A stretch of DNA of 64,000 nt. It comes from Joostella atrarenae. Its GTDB lineage: Bacteria > Bacteroidota > Bacteroidia > Flavobacteriales > Flavobacteriaceae. Location: the NCBI RefSeq assembly GCF_021764745.1, contig NZ_JAETXX010000007.1, positions 62,001-126,000 on the forward strand. Reading direction: 5' to 3'. Positions 38,021 through 46,780 of the stretch are shown piece after piece (position 1 is the stretch's first letter; every line of letters begins with the position of its first letter). The notes beneath the pieces were generated by a model. That model did no database searches. It was not told the origin of the DNA and saw only the letters and a list, made by a program, of their open reading frames with translations. The position numbers and the translations under genes were made by a program.

Positions 38021-39301
38021 ATGAACGATTTCTTAAAAAAAGTAGATTGGATTAGTATTCTTCTTTACGCTATTTTAGTTTTTATCGGTTGGCTTAATAT
38101 ATACTCTGCATCTTATGACGGTGGACTAGATGGTATCATAAACACAGATACTTTCTACGGAAAGCAAATGATATATATTATTGTAAGTTGTATACTCATT
38201 ATTCTAATTCTTTCGATAGAAGCCAAATTCTATGAACGTTTTTCTAGTCTAATATACCTTATATCACTGCTATCTCTAGCTGGTTTATATGTGTTTGGGA
38301 AAAATGTAAATGGAGCAACATCATGGTATTCTATTGGGGGAATGACGTTACAACCATCTGAGTTTGCTAAAGCTGCAACTGCGCTTGCATTAGCTAAATT
38401 TTTAAGCGATATTCAAACAGATATTCAGAACCCTAAAGACCTTTTAAAAGCCTTTATAATTATATTTCTCCCTGCATTGCTTATAATTCCTCAACCAGAC
38501 CCAGGGAGTGCTTTAGTATATGTGGCGTTCTTTTTTGTTTTGTACAGAGAGGGGCTGCATCCTATGTATCTCTTTGTTGGCTTTTTTACAGTTTTATTAT
38601 TTGTATTCACTTTACTTTTTGGAACAATATGGGTTGGTTTAGGCTGTACTTTACTCTTAGGTTTAATATATTATTTCTTTAAAACGAAGAAGAAAAAAAT
38701 ATCAGGTATCCAACTGCTTATTGTTTTAATCATTTCTATGGTATTCTCCTATTCTGTAGACTTCATTTACAATAATGTATTTGAACAACGCCATAGAGAC
38801 CGTTTTAGCTTATGGTTGCGATTAGAAGACGACCCAGTGAAACTGGAACAGATAAGAAGAACAATAGGCTACAACACGCATCAATCTGAATCTGCAATTG
38901 GTTCTGGTGGACTCATGGGGAAAGGCTTTTTAGAGGGCACAAGAACAAAGGGGAATTTTGTACCTGAACAACATACAGATTATATTTTTAGTACCGTTGG
39001 AGAAGAATGGGGATTTGTAGGAACATCGTTAGTAGTTATTCTATTCTCTTTATTGATTTTAAGACTCCTATTTCTTGCTGAAAGACAAAAGTCTACTTTT
39101 AGTAGGGTTTATGGATATTCTGTAGCCGCAATCATTTTTTTACACTTTGCAATTAATATTGGGATGGTAATTGGTTTACTTCCTACAGTAGGTATACCAC
39201 TCCCCTTTTTTAGCTATGGAGGCTCTGGTTTATTAGGATTTACAGTGCTATTATTTATTTTCTTAAAACTCGATGCTAATAGAATTAACGAGTGGATGTA
39301 A
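38021..39301 (+). CDS. rodA: Rod shape-determining protein RodA (SEDS glycosyltransferase)
   Basis: Polymerises lipid II together with PBP2. A SEDS-family membrane protein of 426 aa with about ten helices; conserved are SWYSIGGMTLQPSEFAK, PDPGSALVY and the C-terminal GIPLPFFSYGGSGLLG. The large loop between TM7 and TM8 carries the catalytic-region aspartate stretch (QHTDYIFSTVGEEWGF). The last gene of the operon, followed by a strong bidirectional hairpin. Confidence 0.97.
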   Translation: MNDFLKKVDWISILLYAILVFIGWLNIYSASYDGGLDGIINTDTFYGKQMIYIIVSCILIILILSIEAKFYERFSSLIYLISLLSLAGLYVFGKNVNGATSWYSIGGMTLQPSEFAKAATALALAKFLSDIQTDIQNPKDLLKAFIIIFLPALLIIPQPDPGSALVYVAFFFVLYREGLHPMYLFVGFFTVLLFVFTLLFGTIWVGLGCTLLLGLIYYFFKTKKKKISGIQLLIVLIISMVFSYSVDFIYNNVFEQRHRDRFSLWLRLEDDPVKLEQIRRTIGYNTHQSESAIGSGGLMGKGFLEGTRTKGNFVPEQHTDYIFSTVGEEWGFVGTSLVVILFSLLILRLLFLAERQKSTFSRVYGYSVAAIIFLHFAINIGMVIGLLPTVGIPLPFFSYGGSGLLGFTVLLFIFLKLDANRINEWM

Positions 39302-39325
39302 TAATATAAAGATACAGTGAAAATC

Positions 39326-39366
39326 AAAAAAGCGATTAAGTATTTATTTACTTAATCGCTTTTTTG
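39326..39366 (+). terminator. Terminator between rodA and the S41 protease gene
   Basis: AGCGATTAAGTA (39331-39342) pairs with TACTTAATCGCT (39349-39360), flanked by A on the left and T on the right. It can end transcription from both sides, and the two genes are convergent. Confidence 0.9.
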
Positions 39367-39389
39367 TTGGCAGTCGATATATTAAGGGC

Positions 39390-41609
39390 TTACCCCTTTA
39401 CCTGAACTACTTTATTCTTCTTTATATTATTTATTTTTAAATCCTCTAAGACATTTAAAGCCTCTTCGATATAAACATCTTTAGATAAATTTTTATGCCA
39501 ACGCTCTCTCTTTTCCTTAAGAATACTGTCTTTAACCATTAACTCATCTTCATAAGGCAATGACTTAAAAGAAAGATCTGTTTGGTAATCAGTGATTTTT
39601 CTGAAACGTTTTAACACCTCTTCATCTTTTTCAATCTCTGCTTTATATTCATCGATATTTAAAGGATAGACTTTCTCTTCTTGCTGTGCTTTTACCCACT
39701 GAGCATTTTCATCTATAAGCTTCAACTGACTGTTGTTTGCCATACGAGCTTTACTTTTTTCTATTGTTTCTTCATAATCAATATATCCAGCCCAATCTTT
39801 ATAAGAAACAGCCTCTATTTTATCCCATGGAAGAGGATTCTCTTGATCTTTCTCTCCAATATTGCTATAGCTATATCTGTCTGGAACTACTACATCACTT
39901 TTCACTCCTTCAAGCTGTGTAGACCCTCCATTAATTCGATAAAACTTCTGGGTTGTCATTTTTAGAGCTCCAACATCTCCATATTCAGTATTCCCTCTTA
40001 AAAATTGATTTAAATCGATTACATTCTGAACAGTTCCTTTTCCATAAGTTTGCTTACTTCCTAAGATAATTGCTCTCTTATAATCCTGCATAGCAGCAGC
40101 AAGTATTTCAGAAGCAGAAGCAGAAAGCTCATTAACAAGTATCACCAAAGGACCATCCCATTGCACGCTATCATCTGTATCAGAAAGCACTTCTTTTTTC
40201 TGACCAGTAGACTTCACTTGTACAATTGGACCTTCTTTTATAAATAGTCCAGCCATATCTACCACAGTTTTTAAAGAACCTCCTCCGTTATCTCTAAGAT
40301 CAAGAACAATTCCTTCTACTCCAGCAGCTTTAAGCTCTTCTATTTCTTTAGCAACATCTGATGCTGCATTTCTATTTTTATAATCTTCAAAATCTATATA
40401 AAACTTAGGCAAGTTTATAATTCCAAAAGTTCTCTCTCCTTTTTTAACGGTAGAAGATTTAGCATAAGATTCTTCTAACTCTACGATATCACGCTCAATA
40501 GCAATTTCATCTACAGTCCCATCTAAACGCTTCATTGTTAATAAAACTTTAGATCCTTTTGGTCCTTTTATTAACTTGACCGCATCTTCTAAACGCATAC
40601 CTACAACACTCACAGGAGTTTCTCCTTCTTGTCCCACTTTCATAATCTCGTCACCAACTTCCATGTTGTTAGCTCTCCAAGCTGGTCCTCCAGAAATAAT
40701 TTCAACTATTTTTATATGGTCATTTTTCTTTTGCAATCTAGCTCCAATCCCTTCAAACTTACCAGACATACTAACATCAAATCTTTCTTTATCATCTGGT
40801 GCAAAATAAAAAGTATGAGGATCGAATTCTTCAACAATAGAATTGATATACACTACAAACCAATCTTTACGTTGTAAATCTCCCATGAACTCAAAATATT
40901 CTGTCAATGTTTTTTGAGTAGCTTCACGGGTTTCTTTTTCTAAAGCAATAGGATCTTTCGGAAGTCCTTCATCTTCATCAGCACTGCTACTCTCTGGATT
41001 AACAGGTGTTCCTTTTTCATCTACAACAACTCCATTAACACCATGCTGTGTCATTTCATTCTTAACGTCTTCTTCATTTTCTACATCTTCAGTAGCACTT
41101 ACATAACGCTCTATAGTAGAAAATTTAAGCTGAGTTCTCCAGCGTTGCCACAACTCATCCTTAGTCTTAGCATAGGATAAATTTTCATAATCCACATCAA
41201 TTACTTCATCTTCATTATAATCATATGGAGTTTCTAAAACATCTTTATACATTACAGAAGCTTCGTCCATACGCTGCATAAGTCTATCGTATGTTAGGTT
41301 AAAGAAAGTAATATCAGATGTTTTTATTTGGTCATCTATCGCAGATCTATATTTACTAAACTCATCGATATCACTTTGCAAGAAATAGCGCTTTAGCGGA
41401 TCTAAAGCCTCTATATAATTATCATACACGTGTTCAGAAAAATCATCATCTATATCTTTAGGATTAAAATGACCATTTTCTAGCACATAGGATATCAAGT
41501 CTAGAAGAAGTTTATCTTTATCTGGATTGTCAAATGTCTTATTCGTAAAACTACAAGATGCAGCAGATATTAATAACGCTGCTAGCAAATACACAAAATT
41601 CCTTTTCAT
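39390..41609 (-). CDS. prc: Carboxy-terminal processing protease (Prc/Tsp-like, S41)
   Basis: Periplasmic serine protease with a PDZ domain, 739 aa. A signal with lipobox-like AASC (Cys19) is at the start, so it is probably a lipoprotein. An N-terminal Tsp-NTD domain is followed by PDZ (about 275-365, GAPAWRANNMEVGDEIMKV-like with GGPAWRANN here) and the S41 core with the catalytic serine in ELSASASEI and lysine in KQTYGKGTVQ. A C-terminal DUF3340-like helical domain closes the protein. This architecture is that of E. coli Prc, which trims PBP3 and endopeptidases. Monocistronic. Confidence 0.93.
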   Translation of the reverse strand: MKRNFVYLLAALLISAASCSFTNKTFDNPDKDKLLLDLISYVLENGHFNPKDIDDDFSEHVYDNYIEALDPLKRYFLQSDIDEFSKYRSAIDDQIKTSDITFFNLTYDRLMQRMDEASVMYKDVLETPYDYNEDEVIDVDYENLSYAKTKDELWQRWRTQLKFSTIERYVSATEDVENEEDVKNEMTQHGVNGVVVDEKGTPVNPESSSADEDEGLPKDPIALEKETREATQKTLTEYFEFMGDLQRKDWFVVYINSIVEEFDPHTFYFAPDDKERFDVSMSGKFEGIGARLQKKNDHIKIVEIISGGPAWRANNMEVGDEIMKVGQEGETPVSVVGMRLEDAVKLIKGPKGSKVLLTMKRLDGTVDEIAIERDIVELEESYAKSSTVKKGERTFGIINLPKFYIDFEDYKNRNAASDVAKEIEELKAAGVEGIVLDLRDNGGGSLKTVVDMAGLFIKEGPIVQVKSTGQKKEVLSDTDDSVQWDGPLVILVNELSASASEILAAAMQDYKRAIILGSKQTYGKGTVQNVIDLNQFLRGNTEYGDVGALKMTTQKFYRINGGSTQLEGVKSDVVVPDRYSYSNIGEKDQENPLPWDKIEAVSYKDWAGYIDYEETIEKSKARMANNSQLKLIDENAQWVKAQQEEKVYPLNIDEYKAEIEKDEEVLKRFRKITDYQTDLSFKSLPYEDELMVKDSILKEKRERWHKNLSKDVYIEEALNVLEDLKINNIKKNKVVQVKG

Positions 41610-42005
41610 TTACATTTTTTTTATAGAGATCTACATCTCTCAAACATTAAATATTTTCATTTATAAAACGAAGTATTTTTAAAATCGATAAACACGAAAA
41701 TACTTACGTAATTTAATAAAATATACTAACAGAATTCATTTTTATACGTTTTCTCTTAGATTTTATTTTTCCATTTTCTCAGTTAAGATTAACTAAATTA
41801 AGGAAAAAATCGTGCCACAACATTACAAATCAACTAATATTTTGTTAAACCCTAATTATTCAGCAATTCTTTAAGAAATCCCTAGATTTACTAGCAATAT
41901 AACAAGACAATAAAGTAGGCTCTCCATTGGAAATAAACTTCTATGCATGTATAATTACTTTAAGTATTAAAATGATTATTTTAGCAACACAAATGAAATT
42001 TGAAC
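41610..42005. other. Divergent intergenic region, prc-surE
   Basis: About 396 bp of AT-rich DNA with no supported gene. It must hold the promoters of prc (left) and surE (right). Two small inverted repeats are visible: AGAGAT-CTAC-ATCTCT (41625-41640), just upstream of prc, and AAGTATTTT (41671-41679) with AAAATACTT (41697-41705). No good TAnnTTTG box was found for either gene. Confidence 0.5.
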
Positions 42006-42785
42006 ATGAAAAAAAGACCCTTAATACTGGTAACAAACGACGATGGAATTACTGCTCCTGGAATTAGAGCATTAATAGATGTAATGAATGAAATCGGTGA
42101 TGTTATTGTAGTTGCTCCAGACAGCCCTCAAAGTGGAATGGGGCATGCTATTACTGTTAATTCTACTCTTTATTGCAGTCCGATTACAATTAAAGAAGAG
42201 GATGTACAATTAGAGTATAGTTGCAGCGGAACCCCTGTAGATTGTGTAAAGTTGGCTGTAAATGAAATTTTAAATAAACGCCCTGATATTTGCGTAAGCG
42301 GAATTAATCATGGTTCTAATTCTTCCATCAACGTAATTTACTCTGGAACGATGAGTGCTGCTGTAGAAGCTGGTGTAGAAGGAATCCCTGCAATAGGTTT
42401 TTCTTTATGCGATTATTCTTGGGAAGCAGATTTTGAATCCGTAAAAAAATACGTAAAGGCAATTACCATGAATGCTTTAAAAAATGGAATGCCAAAAAAT
42501 GTAGTTCTAAACGTTAATTTCCCGAAATTAAAAGAAAAAGACATCAAAGGAATTAAGGTTTGTAGACAAGCAAATGCAAGATGGGTTGAAGAGTTTGACA
42601 AACGTACCAATCCGATGGGAAGAGAATATTACTGGCTTTCTGGTAAGTTTGTAAATCAAGATAAGGGTGAAGACACAGATGAATGGGCTCTTGCAAACGG
42701 ATATGTTTCTTTGGTTCCTGTACAGTTTGATTTAACAGCTCATCATGCTATTCAAGATTTAAATACATGGAATTTAAATGACTAA
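42006..42785 (+). CDS. surE: 5'/3'-nucleotidase SurE
   Basis: Metal-dependent survival phosphatase acting on nucleoside monophosphates, 259 aa. The ligand motif TNDDG (residues 10-14, with Asp12-Asp13), the serine/asparagine site PDSPQSGMGHAIT and SGINHGSN are present. I chose the ATG at 42006 rather than a TTG two codons earlier. It overlaps the following small membrane-protein gene by 8 bp. Confidence 0.96.
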   Translation: MKKRPLILVTNDDGITAPGIRALIDVMNEIGDVIVVAPDSPQSGMGHAITVNSTLYCSPITIKEEDVQLEYSCSGTPVDCVKLAVNEILNKRPDICVSGINHGSNSSINVIYSGTMSAAVEAGVEGIPAIGFSLCDYSWEADFESVKKYVKAITMNALKNGMPKNVVLNVNFPKLKEKDIKGIKVCRQANARWVEEFDKRTNPMGREYYWLSGKFVNQDKGEDTDEWALANGYVSLVPVQFDLTAHHAIQDLNTWNLND

Positions 42786-43059
42786 AAAGGAAATATTAAT
42801 AGGCTTCGCTGTTGGAGTTATAGCTAATATTATAGGAACCTTGTTATATGTTTTACTTTTTTCTGACTTTAGTATTGAAGAAAGTTTTATTATAGCTCGA
42901 GAGCAAGGTCAATTTGGTAGTTTATTAGCTTTAGGAGCATTATTAAATCTAGTTGCTTTCTTTGGTTTCATTAAACTTAAGAGAGATCTCCGAGCCAAAG
43001 GGGTTTTAATAGCAACTTTCTTGACTGCTTTTATTATCTTGTTATTGAAAATATTTTAA
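42778..43059 (+). CDS. Small membrane protein between surE and lpxB
   Basis: A 93-aa protein with three likely membrane helices (LIGFAVGVIANIIGTLLYVL, FGSLLALGALLNLVAFFGFI and VLIATFLTAFIILLLKI). No known domain. It overlaps surE by 8 bp and precedes lpxB by 17 bp, so it is part of the same transcript. The position beside a lipid A enzyme suggests an envelope role, but that is only context. Confidence 0.75.
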   Translation: MTKKEILIGFAVGVIANIIGTLLYVLLFSDFSIEESFIIAREQGQFGSLLALGALLNLVAFFGFIKLKRDLRAKGVLIATFLTAFIILLLKIF

Positions 43060-43076
43060 AGTAAAATCTATATCAC

Positions 43077-44189
43077 GTGAAGTATTATATTATTTCTGGA
43101 GAAGCTTCTGGAGACTTACATGCCTCTAACCTTGTAAAAGAGCTTACAAAAGTGGACCCCAATGCATCTTTTAGAGGCTGGGGTGGTGATCTTATGCAGG
43201 CTGCTGGCGTAGATTTAGTAAAACACTATAAAGATCAGTCTTTTATGGGCTTTTTTGAAGTGGTTATAAATTTGCGTAAGATATTTACAAACATAAAGTT
43301 CTGTAAAGAAGATATAGAAAAATACAATCCAGATGTACTCCTATTTATAGATTACTCTGGTTTTAACCTCCGAATTGCAAAGTGGGCAAAACAGCAAAAT
43401 TATAAAACTTTTTATTATGTATCTCCACAAATATGGGCTTCTAGAGAAAGTAGGATAGAAGCCATAAAAAGAGATGTCGATGAAATGTTTGTGATTCTTC
43501 CTTTTGAAAAAGAATTTTACGAAGACAAACATAATTACCCTGTAAACTTTGTTGGTCATCCCCTACTCGATGCAATTGGGAATAGACCACAGGTGCTTCC
43601 TGATGACTTTAGGAAAGAAAATAATTTAGATAATAGAGAAATCATAGCATTGCTTCCAGGAAGTAGGAAGCAAGAAATTACAAATATGCTCTCAATAATG
43701 TTGAGTGTTGTAGATGATTTTACAGATTATCAATTTGTAATTGCTGGTGCTCCTAGTCAAGAATACCATTTTTATGAGCAATTTATCGGAAAAAAGAACG
43801 TTCATTTTGTAACTGGAAAAACCTATGATTTATTAAGTGTTTCCAAAGCTGCTTTGGTAACCAGCGGAACGGCAACCTTAGAAACAGCAATTTTTAAAGT
43901 TCCTGAAGTGGTATGTTATAAAGCTAATTGGATAAGTTACCAGATTGCAAAACGTATAATAACCCTTAAGTTTATCTCTTTAGTGAATTTAATAATGGAT
44001 AAAGAAGTTGTTAAAGAACTTATCCAAGATGATCTAAATACCAAAAATCTAAAAGCAGAATTGACAAAAATTCTTGATCCTCAGATAAGGGAACGCATTT
44101 TTTTAGATTATTTTGAATTAGAGAAAAAACTAGGAGGAAAAGGAGCTAGTAAAAATGCAGCCCAACTTATTTACAGTAAAATTTCTTAA
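43077..44189 (+). CDS. lpxB: Lipid-A-disaccharide synthase LpxB
   Basis: Peripheral membrane glycosyltransferase (GT19) joining UDP-diacylglucosamine and lipid X in lipid A synthesis. Conserved stretches: YYIISGEASGDLHASNLV at the N-terminus, FVGHPLLD, LLPGSRKQEI and TSGTATLETAIF. The protein (370 aa) starts at GTG 43077; no ATG gives the conserved N-terminus. Other lpx genes are not in the window. Confidence 0.97.
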   Translation: MKYYIISGEASGDLHASNLVKELTKVDPNASFRGWGGDLMQAAGVDLVKHYKDQSFMGFFEVVINLRKIFTNIKFCKEDIEKYNPDVLLFIDYSGFNLRIAKWAKQQNYKTFYYVSPQIWASRESRIEAIKRDVDEMFVILPFEKEFYEDKHNYPVNFVGHPLLDAIGNRPQVLPDDFRKENNLDNREIIALLPGSRKQEITNMLSIMLSVVDDFTDYQFVIAGAPSQEYHFYEQFIGKKNVHFVTGKTYDLLSVSKAALVTSGTATLETAIFKVPEVVCYKANWISYQIAKRIITLKFISLVNLIMDKEVVKELIQDDLNTKNLKAELTKILDPQIRERIFLDYFELEKKLGGKGASKNAAQLIYSKIS

Positions 44190-44215
44190 TTTACCCCCAA
44201 ACCCAAATTTAAATA

Positions 44216-44731
44216 ATGAAAAAAGTAATTTTAATCCTTTTTATTACAGCTGCAATAGCCTCGTGTAAGTCGACTAAAAAAACAGTTTCTGTAAAGGGAG
44301 GAAAGCCTACAAAAAGTGAAGTTTCTTATAAAGAAAGTAAAGGCTCTAAAGAGGCTAATGAAATTATAAAATCTGCATTTTCTTATAACGGTACTCCATA
44401 TAAATATGGCGGAACTACCAAAAGAGGGATGGATTGCTCGGGTCTTATTTACACTTCTTTTAAGGAGAATGACATCGCATTACAAAGAGCCTCTTATATG
44501 ATGGCTACTCAAGGAAAGAAAATTAAGTTAAATGCTGTTGAAAAAGGAGATCTCCTATTTTTTACAACCAATAAAAGCAGTCGTAAAATAAACCATGTTG
44601 GCCTTGTTGTAGACGTAAAAGGGAATGATATTCGTTTTATTCACTCCACAACATCGCGAGGAGTTTTAGTATCCTCATTAAGTGAAGGTTACTGGAATTA
44701 TGCTTTTAATCACGCCAGAAGAGTTTTATAG
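44216..44731 (+). CDS. NlpC/P60 (C40) family peptidoglycan hydrolase, lipoprotein
   Basis: A cysteine endopeptidase for peptide stems of peptidoglycan, 171 aa. Lipoprotein signal with lipobox IASC (Cys17). The catalytic triad is visible: Cys74 in GMDCSGL, His127 in INHVGLVV and a polar third residue at His143 (FIHSTT). The gene follows lpxB by 26 bp and precedes comEC by 32 bp. Confidence 0.92.
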   Translation: MKKVILILFITAAIASCKSTKKTVSVKGGKPTKSEVSYKESKGSKEANEIIKSAFSYNGTPYKYGGTTKRGMDCSGLIYTSFKENDIALQRASYMMATQGKKIKLNAVEKGDLLFFTTNKSSRKINHVGLVVDVKGNDIRFIHSTTSRGVLVSSLSEGYWNYAFNHARRVL

Positions 44732-44763
44732 ATTATTTTTTATATATTTAGTGTTTAAGCGCT

Positions 44764-46767
44764 GTGAAAACACTAAAATATCCTATTTTAAAACTCCTAA
44801 TTTTCCTCTTACTAGGAATTTATAGCGGCTATACTTTTGAAATAGAACTACAGTATACTTTATATCTATTATCTTCATTTATAATAGTTTCACTACTATT
44901 TTCCTATCATAAAAAGATTGCCACCAGCACAATCTATAGTTTACTACTACTAGCTACAGTTTTCTTAATTGGAGTACTAAATGCTACTATTCATTCTGAC
45001 CAAAATCCAGAACACTATTCAAAAAAATACCAATTAGGAGACTCTATATTTTTAAAAATCTCTAAGCAACTTAAACATAGTGATTATTATTATAAATATG
45101 AAGCAAATGTATATCGCATCAATAACAAAAAAAGCAATGGTAATATTATCCTTAATTTAGTTCGGGATAGCATTTCCGAGAAGAACTTACCAAAGACTGA
45201 CTTTGAATATAGTACGAACACTCTCCTAAAAGAGGTGAATGCACCACTAAATCCGCATCAATTCGACTATAAAAAGTATTTGGCTACGCAACAGATCTAT
45301 CATCAGTTAACTACTAAATCAAACGAATTAAAACGCATTCCTAACTCCCATAAAACAATTAGAGGGTATGCAGCTATATTTAGAGAAACTATCAACAAAA
45401 AACTCTCCAAATACCCTTACAAAGAAGAAATAGCTGTAGTAAACGCTCTTTTATTAGGACAACGAGAAGGAATATCAAAAGACGTTTATCAAGAATATGC
45501 AGCAGCTGGAGCAATACACTTATTAGCTATTTCTGGTTTACACATTGGAATTCTATACTTACTACTGAGTTTTTTATTAAAACCCTTAAATAGAATAAAG
45601 CATGGTAAGACTATAAAAGTGATAATAATAATTACACTGCTATGGATCTTTGCTATAATAGCTGGATTGAGTCCTTCTATTGTCCGTTCGGTAACTATGT
45701 TCACCTTCATAGCATATGCAGAAAAATTAAACAGAGCTAAAAATATAAACCACGCTCTTATTGGGTCTATGTTTATACTTCTTCTAATTAAACCTAGTTT
45801 TATATTTGATGTTGGCTTCCAACTAAGTTATGTTGCTGTTTTTGGAATTGTTTGGATCCAACCTACGTTAGTTACGCTATGGAGTCCTAGAAATAAGCTT
45901 GTTTTATACTTGTGGAAGCTACTAACAGTGAGTGTCGCCGCTCAACTGAGTGTCTTACCTCTTACACTATATTATTTTCACCAATTCCCAGGATTATTCT
46001 TTATTTCCAATTTGGTAATCGTTCCGTTTATAGGTATGCTTTTAGGTTTTGGATTTGTAATTATTCTCCTCGCTCTTTTAAACATTCTCCCAAATTTTAT
46101 TGCTGAAATATATTTTACGATTATTAAAATCATGAATTTATTTATAGGATGGATTGCTAATCAAGAAGATTTCATCTTTAGGAAAATCTATTTTACTGGA
46201 GCTAATCTAATTACAACATCCATATTAATTATTGCCTTGATGATTCTATTGAAGAATTATTCAAAAAGAAATTTAGTAATGAGTATTGGAAGCTTTCTAA
46301 TGTTCTCATCCACCATTTTATATCAAAACCATCAGTCTCAACTACAAAGCAAATTTACTTTGTTTCATCGGACTAGAATCTCATTATCATCAATACAAAA
46401 AGGAAGATTACTTCAGATAAATGACACTTCAGTAGCAACAAAAAACATTATTAAAGCGTATAGCATCGGAGAAAACATAAAAACTATAAGCCATTTGAAG
46501 TCGCCACAAATATTTCAGCTTAAAAAGAAGAACTTTACAATTATAGATAGTACAAATGTGTATCAAAAGAATAAAACTGACTTGCTAATACTCACTTATT
46601 CTCCTAAGATTAATTTAGAGAGGGTATTATTTCAACTAAAGCCTAACAAAGTTATTGCAGATGGGAGTAACTATAAATCGTTTATAAAAATGTGGAGAGC
46701 GAGCTGTATAAAACAAAAAATCCCTTTTCACTATACTGGTGAAAAGGGAGCTTTTATATTAGATTAA
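44764..46767 (+). CDS. comEC: ComEC/Rec2 family DNA-uptake membrane protein
   Basis: Putative inner-membrane DNA channel for natural transformation, 667 aa. The N-terminal DUF4131/OB-like part (with NPHQFDYKKYLATQQIYHQ) is followed by the competence domain: LLLGQREGISKDVYQEYAAAG, HLLAISGLHIGILY and SPSIVRSVTMFTF, with about nine helices. The C-terminal part is short and I see no HxHxDH metal site, so the metallo-beta-lactamase domain of Bacillus ComEC is absent or decayed. It starts at GTG 44764. The last 20 codons overlap a terminator of the opposite strand. Confidence 0.92.
   Translation: MKTLKYPILKLLIFLLLGIYSGYTFEIELQYTLYLLSSFIIVSLLFSYHKKIATSTIYSLLLLATVFLIGVLNATIHSDQNPEHYSKKYQLGDSIFLKISKQLKHSDYYYKYEANVYRINNKKSNGNIILNLVRDSISEKNLPKTDFEYSTNTLLKEVNAPLNPHQFDYKKYLATQQIYHQLTTKSNELKRIPNSHKTIRGYAAIFRETINKKLSKYPYKEEIAVVNALLLGQREGISKDVYQEYAAAGAIHLLAISGLHIGILYLLLSFLLKPLNRIKHGKTIKVIIIITLLWIFAIIAGLSPSIVRSVTMFTFIAYAEKLNRAKNINHALIGSMFILLLIKPSFIFDVGFQLSYVAVFGIVWIQPTLVTLWSPRNKLVLYLWKLLTVSVAAQLSVLPLTLYYFHQFPGLFFISNLVIVPFIGMLLGFGFVIILLALLNILPNFIAEIYFTIIKIMNLFIGWIANQEDFIFRKIYFTGANLITTSILIIALMILLKNYSKRNLVMSIGSFLMFSSTILYQNHQSQLQSKFTLFHRTRISLSSIQKGRLLQINDTSVATKNIIKAYSIGENIKTISHLKSPQIFQLKKKNFTIIDSTNVYQKNKTDLLILTYSPKINLERVLFQLKPNKVIADGSNYKSFIKMWRASCIKQKIPFHYTGEKGAFILD
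46711..46749 (-). terminator. Terminator of the POT transporter gene, inside comEC
   Basis: TCCCTTTTCAC (46721-46731) and GTGAAAAGGGA (46739-46749) form a perfect 11-bp stem with a 7-nt loop; on the minus strand it is followed by TTTTTTGTTT. It starts 31 bp after the POT stop and lies wholly in the comEC coding region. Confidence 0.8.
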
Positions 46768-46780
46768 TTTTGAATAAATA

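Noticed and set aside
44764-46767. Possible metallo-beta-lactamase domain at the end of ComEC
   Set aside because: No HxHxDH motif or other metal ligands could be found, so the domain is not called.
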